Shown here: positions 21,540-28,391 of the stretch, piece after piece | Numbering within the stretch: position 1 is the stretch's first letter | Layout of the letters: every line of letters starts with the position of its first letter | Source: Bordetella parapertussis | Lineage (GTDB): Bacteria; Pseudomonadota; Gammaproteobacteria; Burkholderiales; Burkholderiaceae_B | Direction: 5' to 3' | DNA length: 49,261 bases | NCBI GenBank assembly: GCA_945883615.1 | Contig: CAMCYB010000010.1 | Coordinates: forward strand, 1 to 49,261 | Position numbers and translations under genes: made by a program | Notes under the pieces: model-generated | Databases searched by the model: none | What the model was told of the DNA's origin: nothing | Seen by the model: the letters and a program-made list of their open reading frames with translations, nothing else

Positions 21540-21580
21540 TACCGTTGCATTGTAGCACTCTGTCAATCAAAATAGATGCC
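21540..21580 (-). promoter_or_regulatory. Candidate nuo operon promoter
   Basis: On the minus strand a TTGACA box (plus coordinates 21561-21566) lies directly next to the porin stop codon. It is followed by TACAAT (21549-21554) and GGTATG (17-base spacing from TTGACA). Neither -10 choice is ideal, and the assignment is tentative. Confidence 0.35.
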
Positions 21581-22796
21581 GAATACCCACCCCAACAACT
21601 TGGCTTTTAGCCGTAGAAATCATTTGAAAATTGTTTGACGCTGAGCCCCAAGCGTATAAATTCGTACTTCTTGATAAGTCGTATACAAAAGCGACACTTA
21701 AAATACTTTGCGTGGCATGCCCCACAGCTTGGCTTAATTCACCTTTAGGTTGCATCATTTGCCAAGAAAGTATCACTTTACTAGCTGCTGTTGCCGGTAT
21801 GGTTGCACCCAACATTAATGATTGATAGTCATAACCAGACTCAAATAAAATACCCGAACCTTTAGTAAAAGTGTCTAGGCCTGAGCCGCTAACACTATTA
21901 CCTGGGGCTTGGCCAATATAAGCACCATCAAACCCTTGACCGACTGCTGCAGATAATTGCATAAAACCCAAGTCGTATTTTGCTCCAAGTGCCCACATTT
22001 TAGGTACGGGCGCATTGGGGTTGTCGATATTAACCGCACTGTCACTCAAAGAAACGACTTTTGAACTACCAAAGGCTGCATCAAAACTTACAACTGCAAT
22101 AAGCTTATCTGCCATAAAACGCAACGCAACCGTGGTAGCTCGTACATTATTAGACGTACCAAAGTTTTCAGTTGCAGGTTGAATTTTGGTGTTAGGCCCC
22201 TTTGCGTAGAGGGCGCTTTGACCGACATTAAACGAATACCCCACCATTCCCTGAAAGCCCTGAATGTCTGCACTTTGTACCATAATCATATTATCAAATC
22301 GAACCGTATTCGCTTGACCAAATGAAGCGCCCATATTCGCTTGACCAAAGCTTAAGGCAAACGGATCAATTGCCCCAAAATAACGTGTTGCTGCATTGAC
22401 TTGGCGTCCCCAATCGGTTGTTCCATATTGCTTACTACTCAAACCCAAAGTCGCTTGCCGACCAAATGCACGACCGCCCTGCCCTTGGGTGCCGTTTTGT
22501 GCATTGATGCCCGATTCAAGCACAAAGTTAACTGATAAATCGTTGCTTATGAAGTCGGTACCCTTCAACCCCCAACGTGAGCCACTTTGAACGCCAGAAT
22601 CCATTTGTATTTGGTTACCATTTATTGCCCCACCTTTTGCGTGTTTATTCCGGGCAACGTGGACAGAACTGATGCCCAAATCAACAACGCCATACAAAAT
22701 CACCTGCACAGATTCAGAATTTGAATTTGCCCAAGCCGATATAGGAAAAAGCAAAACTAAAAAAAAGAGATTTTTTTTGTATTGATTAAATTTCAT
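21567..22796 (-). CDS. Gram-negative porin, downstream copy
   Basis: This is a 16-stranded trimeric outer-membrane porin of the Burkholderiales type. It has 409 residues with a signal peptide (MKFNQYKKNLFFLVLLFPISAWA) and then VILYGVVDLGI. It contains the SGSRWGLKGTDF and LGLSSKQYGTTDWGRQ motifs and ends in the beta-barrel signal GIRHLF. It is clearly diverged from the neighbouring porin, which has the more typical leader. Its start is only about 47 bases from the terminator of the upstream porin, leaving little room for its own promoter. Confidence 0.93.
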   Translation of the reverse strand: MKFNQYKKNLFFLVLLFPISAWANSNSESVQVILYGVVDLGISSVHVARNKHAKGGAINGNQIQMDSGVQSGSRWGLKGTDFISNDLSVNFVLESGINAQNGTQGQGGRAFGRQATLGLSSKQYGTTDWGRQVNAATRYFGAIDPFALSFGQANMGASFGQANTVRFDNMIMVQSADIQGFQGMVGYSFNVGQSALYAKGPNTKIQPATENFGTSNNVRATTVALRFMADKLIAVVSFDAAFGSSKVVSLSDSAVNIDNPNAPVPKMWALGAKYDLGFMQLSAAVGQGFDGAYIGQAPGNSVSGSGLDTFTKGSGILFESGYDYQSLMLGATIPATAASKVILSWQMMQPKGELSQAVGHATQSILSVAFVYDLSRSTNLYAWGSASNNFQMISTAKSQVVGVGIRHLF

Positions 22797-22843
22797 GTGT
22801 ACGTATTAAAAGCCATAAATATTAACTTTATGTGACACACAAC

Positions 22844-22869
22844 AAAAAAGCCCCCTAAGGAGCTTTTTT
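22844..22869 (-). terminator. Rho-independent terminator after the upstream porin
   Basis: An inverted repeat pairs AAAAAGC-type arms (22844-22853) with GCTTTTTT (22862-22869) around a CCC/GG core. It is followed on the minus strand by a T-run. It lies 35 bases after the stop of the porin at 22904, is nearly symmetric and could act in both directions. Confidence 0.75.
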
Positions 22870-22903
22870 GTTTCAAACGATTAGATTAGTCTAAGGTGTT
22901 TGA

Positions 22904-24136
22904 TTAGAACAAGTGACGTGCACCGATACCTAATGTGTTTGACATTGCGCCAGACAACATACCAGCATTGCTCATGTATGAGTAGTATGCATACAAGTTA
23001 GTACGCTTTGACAAGCTGTAGGTGTAACCAATGCTACCGACGTTTTGAGTTGCTGTGTTAGCCAAAGTCTTTAAGCTACCGCCAGTCATCATTTGCTGCC
23101 ATGACAAGAACACGCTACCTGCAGCACCAACTGGAGCTGACAAACCGAGCATCCATGAAGATGTACGAGCACCGTTTCTGAACCCAAAACCACCATTGGT
23201 ATTTGTGTCGCCACCAGTTGTTACGTTACCAAGAACACCGGTACCTTTAGCAATACCACCAATGTTTTGACCGTAAGCAGCGTGAGTTTTCACGACTTTA
23301 AAGTCGTACGTACCACCAAGGTTCCAAGAAATGATGTTGTTAGCTTGTTTCTGGCGTGTATCGTTTGCATTAACAATTACGCCATTAGGACCAATTCTAT
23401 AAAAATTAACATCTTGATACGCTGCAGGTGTTATGTAGTCAAATGTAGCTGCGACTAATAAGGGGCCGCTACCATAACGCAAACCTAAGCCAAGAGCCTT
23501 AGTTTTGTAACTCGTACCAAACGCTGCTGCGCCTGAGTAGTCGGGAGCATTAACAATACGTTCGCCGTTGTTTGTAGCAGGTGCGTTATTGTTGTTAGCG
23601 CCTGTATCAAATGAGTAACCAATGCCACCAACAAAACCTTTAATGTTAGGTGTTTGGTATGCAATCATATTTGAGTAACGTGCAAAAACCATACCCATTG
23701 ATGAAGTTAATGAAGATGTACCAAAACCAGTATTGAAAGGGTCAATACCAGAAAAAGCTAATGTTCCTGGTGTGACGCGGCGGCCAATGTCAAGACCACC
23801 CCAGGCGTTACTAACCAAGCCTAAAGTAGATTGGCGCTGGAAACCAGAATCTTGTGTACCATTACCAACGTTAACACCTTGCTCAAACACGAAGTTTGCT
23901 GACAAGCCATTACCTAAGTCTTCAACGCCTTTTAAGCCCCAGCGTGAACCAGATTGTTGGCCAGAGGCAACAGAAGTGTCGTTACGTGTCTGCGAGTTTT
24001 GAAAGTTATTACCTTCTTTAAGTGTCTGTGACGCTAAACCCACGTCAACTACGCCGTATAAAGTAACTGATGATTGTGCCGAAGCGGCGCCGGCGAAGCC
24101 AGCTAACAGGGCGGCAGCAAGCAGAGTCTTTTTCAT
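22904..24136 (-). CDS. Gram-negative porin, upstream copy
   Basis: This 410-residue porin has a textbook signal peptide (MKKTLLAAALLAGFAGAASAQ), then SSVTLYGVVDVGLA. It carries QQSGSRWGLKGVEDLGNGL and LGLVSNAWGGLDIGRR and ends in GIGARHLF. A GGAG ribosome-binding site lies 9 bases before the ATG. The conventional leader, strong ribosome-binding site and strong terminator suggest a major, highly expressed porin. Together with the downstream copy it interrupts the usual tRNA-Leu to nuoA order. Confidence 0.95.
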   Translation of the reverse strand: MKKTLLAAALLAGFAGAASAQSSVTLYGVVDVGLASQTLKEGNNFQNSQTRNDTSVASGQQSGSRWGLKGVEDLGNGLSANFVFEQGVNVGNGTQDSGFQRQSTLGLVSNAWGGLDIGRRVTPGTLAFSGIDPFNTGFGTSSLTSSMGMVFARYSNMIAYQTPNIKGFVGGIGYSFDTGANNNNAPATNNGERIVNAPDYSGAAAFGTSYKTKALGLGLRYGSGPLLVAATFDYITPAAYQDVNFYRIGPNGVIVNANDTRQKQANNIISWNLGGTYDFKVVKTHAAYGQNIGGIAKGTGVLGNVTTGGDTNTNGGFGFRNGARTSSWMLGLSAPVGAAGSVFLSWQQMMTGGSLKTLANTATQNVGSIGYTYSLSKRTNLYAYYSYMSNAGMLSGAMSNTLGIGARHLF

Positions 24137-24545
24137 TTAAGAAATCTCCGAAAATTTGAGTAACAAGAGCAGCAAATAAACCATTTCATCTGTGCCCCCC
24201 TAACTCCGCTAGGGAAGTTATAGCTATTTCATCAAACTTCTTGGCCTGTGGCTAGGTATGAAGAGATAAATACGTCATATTGCCAAAAAAATGTAGGTTT
24301 GGCACAACACTCGTTGTTTTGCCACGTCAATATTGCTTAAAAACAGCACTTTTATAACGAGACGGCGTTTTCGCCTAAACCACTCTAAGACTTCACTTTA
24401 AGGCATCTATATGACGTTTTATGTTGTTTGATACTTATGTTGTAGCTAGGCATCTATTAAATTAAACGCAGATATCAAAATAAAAAAGCTCAAATATTAA
24501 GCTCAGGCTGTCGAACGTAATGATTTTGCAACGGTTCGCCCCAAT

Positions 24546-24558
24546 TGCTCTTTAACAA
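24546..24558 (+). promoter_or_regulatory. boxA-like antitermination sequence
   Basis: TGCTCTTTAACAA at 24546-24558 is identical to the boxA core of enterobacterial rRNA leaders. An AAGACAACCTG segment 18 bases later loosely echoes the AGACAATCTG that follows boxA in those leaders. No rRNA gene is nearby, and the annotated genes around it are on the other strand. Confidence 0.4.
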
Positions 24559-24645
24559 GAAAGTTAGTTGAGCAAGACAACCTGTTTAATTTTTGTATTT
24601 ATTGTGAAATTAAGACTGGAGTATCAAACCATCAATCGCCGTGCC

Positions 24646-24743
24646 TAATTTAAACGTGCGGGATTAAACGAGCAGGCTTAAATGTACAGGCTCAAACGTA
24701 CAAGCATCACCTTACAGGCTTCACCGTGAAGGCTTCAAATTTA
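24646..24743. repeat. Degenerate 14-bp tandem array (seven units)
   Basis: Seven consecutive 14-base units start at 24646, 24660, 24674, 24688, 24702, 24716 and 24730. The best-kept pair reads AGGCTTAAATGTAC and AGGCTCAAACGTAC; the later units keep AGGCTTC. The phase is uninterrupted although the sequence has diverged. Confidence 0.75.
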
Positions 24744-24945
24744 GAGTGATTCAGTAAATAGTTTAATTGTTGGCACAGCATCTAGCGTTAAAAACGGCAT
24801 GTTTTGCCAAATTTGATGGTTGCAGCTCATTACCCGTTTTTAGAGTAAGACCGATATTTTGCGGTGCTTGACACTTTTTACTCATTCCCCATGAACGGGG
24901 TAGAGCTAATTGGGCTTAAGCCTGAGACTAAAGTTGTTTAATTTA

Positions 24946-25030
24946 TGGTGCCGACGGCGAGACTCGAACTCGCACAGCTTTCGCCACTACCCCCTCAAGA
25001 TAGCGTGTCTACCAATTCCACCACGTCGGC
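24946..25030 (-). tRNA. tRNA-Leu(GAG)
   Basis: The minus strand folds as an 85-base class II tRNA with acceptor GCCGACG/CGTCGGC, discriminator A and encoded CCA. The anticodon loop TTGAGGG sits in a CTATC/GGTAG stem, giving anticodon GAG. A long variable arm (GTGGCGAAAGCTGT region) and the GTTCGAGTC T-arm are present. It lies between secG and the porins, the position where Burkholderiales usually carry tRNA-Leu ahead of nuoA. Confidence 0.96.
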
Positions 25031-25107
25031 AATGAACCACAAACGAACTTATTACACTTTATTTACTAAACTTACCTAGCAGCTATTTATTAAAAGCTTT
25101 TTATTTA

Positions 25108-25205
25108 CTGCTATTTACACATTGCTATTTACTTGCTGCTATTTACACATTGCTATTAACTAGCTGCTGTTTACACACTGCTATTTACTAGCTGCTATTT
25201 AATAA
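25108..25205. repeat. Heptad-phased tandem array (7/14/28 bp periods) downstream of secG
   Basis: Fourteen consecutive heptamers fill 25108-25205. Odd units are CTGCTAT or TTGCTAT; even units are TTACACA, TTACTTG, TAACTAG or TTACTAG. This produces nested 14- and 28-base periods. The array lies in the gap between secG and tRNA-Leu(GAG), which are probably cotranscribed on the minus strand. Confidence 0.88.
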
Positions 25206-25212
25206 CTTTTCT

Positions 25213-25237
25213 AAGCCCGCAATTTTAGCACGGGCTT
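25213..25237. terminator. Hairpin just after secG
   Basis: AAGCCCG (25213-25219) pairs with CGGGCTT (25231-25237) around an 11-base loop. On the plus strand it is followed by TTTTGCTTTATTT. On the minus strand, the direction of secG, the tail is weaker (TTAGAAAAG). It may act as a partial terminator or an RNA 3'-end stabiliser for secG. Confidence 0.5.
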
Positions 25238-25242
25238 TTGCT

Positions 25243-25662
25243 TTATTTGGGCACTGCTGGGGCCGCAGGAACTGACGGTACAGCAGGCACAGCGGGTACA
25301 CCCGATGTACCCGGAACACCCGGCACACCACCTGCACCCGGTGCGCCCGGCATGCCAGGTACGGTGGGCACTGCCTTGCCGTTAGTAAACGTTTCCATGA
25401 TGCCAGTATTTTGGCTTTTAAGACCTTGGGTTGACATGTATGCCAAACCTATAGTCGCTATAAAAAACACCACTGCAGCCCATTTGGTGGCGCGCGATAA
25501 GAAGTTTGCTGCGCCTGTAGCACCAAACAAACTGCCTGATGAGCCGCTACCAAAGGCTGAACCCATATCTGCACCCTTACCTTGCTGCAACAATACCAAA
25601 GCAATGATGGTGAACGATGCAACAACTTGAATAATCAACAAAATAGTGACCTGCATACTCAT
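25243..25662 (-). CDS. secG: Preprotein translocase subunit SecG
   Basis: SecG is a two-helix membrane subunit that assists SecYEG protein export. Residues 1-80 carry the family core: helix, LVLLQQGKGADMGSAFGSGSSGSLFGATGAANFLSRATKWAA, helix. The last roughly 40 residues form a collagen-like Pro/Gly/Val tail of repeated VPG, PGAPG and VPAVP steps. This makes the protein 139 residues against about 110 for E. coli. A TTGGAG ribosome-binding site favours ATG 25662; ATG 25656 is also possible. It lies downstream of tpiA, the usual Burkholderiales order. Confidence 0.94.
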   Translation of the reverse strand: MSMQVTILLIIQVVASFTIIALVLLQQGKGADMGSAFGSGSSGSLFGATGAANFLSRATKWAAVVFFIATIGLAYMSTQGLKSQNTGIMETFTNGKAVPTVPGMPGAPGAGGVPGVPGTSGVPAVPAVPSVPAAPAVPK

Positions 25663-25777
25663 AATCTACGAGCTCCAATAAATGGTTCTAACCAGCAATA
25701 ACATGCTTTGAATAATCTTTAAAAATGATCACTACAAACCTATAAATATTTGGGTCGCAATGATTAAATTGTGCCAA

Positions 25778-26602
25778 CTAAACTGCAATACCTAAAAAAT
25801 CTTGTGCAATTAACGAAGCACCACCCACTAACGCACCATCAATATCAGCCATAGCAAATAAGCTCGCAGCGTTGTCTGGCTTAACACTTCCGCCATAAAG
25901 TACGGGTACGTTTTGTGCTTTGGCAGGCAACATTGCTCGAATACTGGCATGAACGGCTTGTGCCTGCTCTGGCGTGGCGCTACGACCCGTACCAATAGCC
26001 CATACGGGCTCGTAGGCTATAACCATACGTTGCACAGCCTCAGGCCCTAAAGCCAAGATAGGCTGTAACTGTCGTGCAATAACGGCGTCAACTTCACCTG
26101 CATCGCGCTCTGCTAGCGATTCGCCGACACAGACCACGGGGGTTATATTTGCATGAAGCGCGGCCAAGGCTTTGTCTGCCACCAATTGATCAGACTCACC
26201 ATGCAGTGCTCGGCGCTCTGAATGCCCCACGATCGCCCAACGGCAAGCGAAGTCTTTCAGCATTAATGCCGATATTTCACCTGTATAGGCACCCTTGTTA
26301 TGGGCACTAACATCTTGTGCACCCCAAGAAACGACTGACCCCTCAAGCGCCTGTGACACCTGCGCCAAGTAAGGAAACGGCACACAAACAGCCAAATGCG
26401 AACCTTGCACGTTGCCAGAGGCTTGGCGCAAAGCGATCAACAAGCCAGCATTACTGGCTAAATTGCCGTTCATCTTCCAGTTGCCCATGATGAGGCGCAC
26501 CTGACGAGAAGTCGGTTGAGCTGAAAACATTACTGAAGCAGTTTGTGTTTGAGGGGCCATATGCAATAAACGATGAGTAGTCGCTATTAAAGTCGAATTC
26601 AT
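25778..26602 (-). CDS. tpiA: Triosephosphate isomerase
   Basis: TpiA interconverts dihydroxyacetone phosphate and glyceraldehyde 3-phosphate. The core is complete: GNWKMNG (catalytic Lys, K43 in this numbering), VGHSERR (catalytic His), AYEPVWAIGTG (catalytic Glu) and YGGSVK. The longest frame, 274 residues, has about 24 extra N-terminal residues. ATGs at 26560 and 26530 would give 260 and 250, and the last equals the usual family length. None has a clear ribosome-binding site. The 5' start is kept because it is only 17 bases after the upstream gene. Confidence 0.95.
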   Translation of the reverse strand: MNSTLIATTHRLLHMAPQTQTASVMFSAQPTSRQVRLIMGNWKMNGNLASNAGLLIALRQASGNVQGSHLAVCVPFPYLAQVSQALEGSVVSWGAQDVSAHNKGAYTGEISALMLKDFACRWAIVGHSERRALHGESDQLVADKALAALHANITPVVCVGESLAERDAGEVDAVIARQLQPILALGPEAVQRMVIAYEPVWAIGTGRSATPEQAQAVHASIRAMLPAKAQNVPVLYGGSVKPDNAASLFAMADIDGALVGGASLIAQDFLGIAV

Positions 26603-26619
26603 CCTATTATTGTACGCGT

Positions 26620-27600
26620 TTAGCCTGTCGTCAGAATAATTTTGCCGATTTGCTCACCTGCTTCCATTATGGCATGCGCTTTAGCAGCGTGCTCGAGAGG
26701 CATCGTTGTATAAATAATGGGTTTAATTTTGCCGGCTGACAGCAATGGCCAAACATGCTTTTGCAAGTTTTGCGCGATGTCAGCTTTAAACGCAATAGAG
26801 CGTGCTCGCAAGGTTGAACCGGTAATGGTTAAACGCCTAACCATGACTTCTGTCGCATTAAAACTTGAGTTAGCGCCACCTAATGTGGCAATAATAACAA
26901 TGCGACCGTCATCGGCTAAGCACTTCACGTCACGTTCAATGTAATCACCCGCGACCATATCAAGAATGACGTTAACCCCTTTGCCGCCTGTGAGCGCTTT
27001 AATTTCTTGAACAAAATCTTTTGTTTTGTAATTAATGGCATAGTCTGCACCTAACGCTAAAACGGCTTGGGCACGCTCATCGCTACCCACTGTGGTGTAA
27101 ACCGTGTGACCCATGGCATGCGCCAACTGTATGGCCGTGGTACCAATGCCACTTGCGCCCCCATGCACTAAAAACGATTCGTTGCCTGATAAACGAGCAC
27201 GATCAAATACGTTGCTCCAAACGGTAAAGTACGTTTCAGGTAAACCTGCTGCTTCGATTAACGATAGACCTTGTGGAATAGGCAAACACTGCGCAGTGGG
27301 CGCAACACAAAACTCAGCGTAACCACCGCCTGCAACCAAAGCACATATTTTGTCGCCGATTGCAAAGCTTGTACCAGCCAAATCACCCGAAATAATTTCA
27401 CCTGCGATTTCTAAGCCTGGAATGTCTGACGCGCCCGGTGGGGGTGCGTAATTACCTTGTCTTTGAAACACATCGGGGCGGTTTACGCCTGCGGCAAAGA
27501 CTTTAATCAGCACTTCACCTTGAGCCGGAACAGGCATTGGACGCTCGCCAATCACCAAGACTTCTGGGCCACCTGGAGTTTTAATTTCAACAGCACGCAT
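26620..27600 (-). CDS. Zinc-independent NAD(P)H quinone oxidoreductase (MDR family)
   Basis: This 326-residue medium-chain reductase reduces quinones or enals with NAD(P)H. It starts MRAVEIKTPGGPEVLVIGERP and carries the PxPxxGEVLIKVxAAGVNRPDxxQRQGxYxPPPGASDxPGLExAG signature of the PIG3/quinone-oxidoreductase group. The Rossmann motif is VHGGASGIGTTAIQLAHAMG. It lacks the zinc ligands of alcohol dehydrogenases. AAGGAA lies 9 bases before the ATG, after a long A-run. It is the first gene of a tpiA-secG cluster; its physiological substrate cannot be inferred. Confidence 0.9.
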   Translation of the reverse strand: MRAVEIKTPGGPEVLVIGERPMPVPAQGEVLIKVFAAGVNRPDVFQRQGNYAPPPGASDIPGLEIAGEIISGDLAGTSFAIGDKICALVAGGGYAEFCVAPTAQCLPIPQGLSLIEAAGLPETYFTVWSNVFDRARLSGNESFLVHGGASGIGTTAIQLAHAMGHTVYTTVGSDERAQAVLALGADYAINYKTKDFVQEIKALTGGKGVNVILDMVAGDYIERDVKCLADDGRIVIIATLGGANSSFNATEVMVRRLTITGSTLRARSIAFKADIAQNLQKHVWPLLSAGKIKPIIYTTMPLEHAAKAHAIMEAGEQIGKIILTTG

Positions 27601-27722
27601 GGTTTTTTTCCTTTTTTTTTAAAACTAGTGTTTGATTGTGTAAAAGCATGTTCGCTAACAATCTTAAACCCAATGACAACGCCTAAAGTCATTTGCCTCA
27701 GAACATCATTTCAATAGATCTG

Positions 27723-27728
27723 TATAAT
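27723..27728 (+). promoter_or_regulatory. -10 box of the tRNA-Ser promoter
   Basis: A perfect TATAAT lies 9 bases before the tRNA-Ser 5' end. The sequence 17 bases upstream (AGAACA) is a poor -35. Confidence 0.6.
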
Positions 27729-27737
27729 GCACGGCAC

Positions 27738-27827
27738 GGAAGGTTGGCAGAGCGGTTGAATGCACCAGTCTTGAAAACTGGCGACGTCGCAAGGCGTCCG
27801 TGAGTTCGAATCTCACACCTTCCGCCA
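27738..27827 (+). tRNA. tRNA-Ser(TGA)
   Basis: This is a 90-base class II tRNA: acceptor GGAAGG/CCTTCC, discriminator G, encoded CCA. The anticodon loop CTTGAAA between CCAGT and ACTGG gives anticodon TGA. The long variable arm (GCGACGTCGCAAGGCGTCC region) is typical of serine tRNAs. The T-arm is GTGAGTTCGAATCTCAC. Confidence 0.97.
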
Positions 27828-27841
27828 GACTTTAAGTAATT

Positions 27842-27872
27842 AAGCGCCTCTCGGGGCGCTTTTTATTTTTTT
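27842..27872 (+). terminator. Terminator after tRNA-Ser
   Basis: AAGCGCC (27842-27848) pairs with GGCGCTT (27855-27861) around a 6-base loop and is followed by a TTTTATTTTTTT run. It lies 15 bases after the tRNA. Confidence 0.9.
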
Positions 27873-27943
27873 CCAATTTGTCGGCCATTTTTTGAAGTAA
27901 GCGCTTTAGTCTTGCTAATATTGCCAGAAAAAACTTTCCATTA

Positions 27944-27973
27944 TGGACAAATATTTAACTAAATATCTATAAT
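27944..27973 (+). promoter_or_regulatory. Promoter with embedded palindromic operator for the XRE-type gene
   Basis: TGGACA (27944-27949) and TATAAT (27968-27973) are separated by 18 bases. The spacer is almost filled by a perfect inverted repeat, ATATTTA-ac-TAAATAT (27951-27966). Transcription would start around 27980, the ATG itself, so the mRNA may be leaderless. The operator position predicts self-repression by the HTH protein encoded downstream. Confidence 0.75.
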
Positions 27974-27979
27974 GACGGA

Positions 27980-28291
27980 ATGCCTAGCAAACCCCCTGTC
28001 ATCTTTCCGCAAGAACAAATGTTGCTTTCTCACCTCGGTGAGCGGTTAAAGCTCGCACGTTTGCGGCGCAAACTTAGCAATACTGTCGTGGCTCAACGGG
28101 CCGGTGTCTCGAGAAGCTCTTTGTACAAAGTAGAGGCAGGTGATGCGGGTGCTACGATGGGCACCTACCTAAGGGTCATGACGGCACTGGGCCTAGAAGC
28201 TGACATCCAAAACCTTGCTGCCGATGACAAGGTCGGCCGCAAACTTCAAGATTTGGCGCTTGATACACGCGTTCAACTTGAAAAAACTTAA
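27980..28291 (+). CDS. XRE-family (HipB-like) DNA-binding protein
   Basis: This 103-residue protein has one helix-turn-helix domain at about residues 18-75 (GERLKLARLRRKLSNTVVAQRAGVSRSSLYKVEAG). It resembles the HipB-like antitoxin/regulators that usually precede a hipA kinase gene in Burkholderiales. No hipA follows here: the next gene is moaA after 100 bases. The ATG at 27980 has no room for a ribosome-binding site and sits 7 bases after the -10 box. The next in-frame ATG (28019) also lacks a good site. It could be an orphan antitoxin or a local regulator; the function is unproven. Confidence 0.8.
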   Translation: MPSKPPVIFPQEQMLLSHLGERLKLARLRRKLSNTVVAQRAGVSRSSLYKVEAGDAGATMGTYLRVMTALGLEADIQNLAADDKVGRKLQDLALDTRVQLEKT

Positions 28292-28357
28292 AAAACTCTT
28301 TCTGGCACCCTTCTCCCCACCCACGACACAAGTTTACTGACGAAAGGTTTATTTTTA

Positions 28358-28378
28358 CGTTATTGTTAAAGAATAACG
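28358..28378. promoter_or_regulatory. Perfect inverted repeat just upstream of moaA
   Basis: CGTTATT (28358-28364) and AATAACG (28372-28378) form a 7-bp-arm palindrome with a 7-base spacer, ending 13 bases before the moaA start. The CGTTAT...ATAACG half-sites resemble those of ModE, the molybdate-responsive regulator of moa and mod genes in other proteobacteria. As RNA it would also form a hairpin close to the start codon. Confidence 0.5.
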
Positions 28379-28391
28379 AGACAAAACTTGA

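Larger units (their letters stand above)
24137..24945. other. 809-base non-coding region between porin and tRNA-Leu(GAG)
   Basis: No convincing gene is visible on either strand. The region must hold the porin promoter (minus strand), but I cannot fix its -35/-10. It also holds a small GGCG-tttt-CGCC hairpin (24364-24375), a ribosomal-leader-like boxA on the plus strand (24546-24558), a 14-bp-period degenerate repeat array (24646-24743) and a CCCC-N6-GGGG hairpin (24887-24900). Confidence 0.6.

Noticed and set aside
24868..24900. Plus-strand promoter TTGACA with 17-base spacing upstream of tRNA-Leu
   Set aside because: The -10 position reads ATGAAC and overlaps a CCCC/GGGG hairpin; no plus-strand gene follows.
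25238..25630. Plus-strand 130-codon frame with GTAGTAG/PGTPG collagen-like repeats
   Set aside because: It is the mirror of the secG tail on the opposite strand; secG has clear family homology and a ribosome-binding site, and this frame has none.
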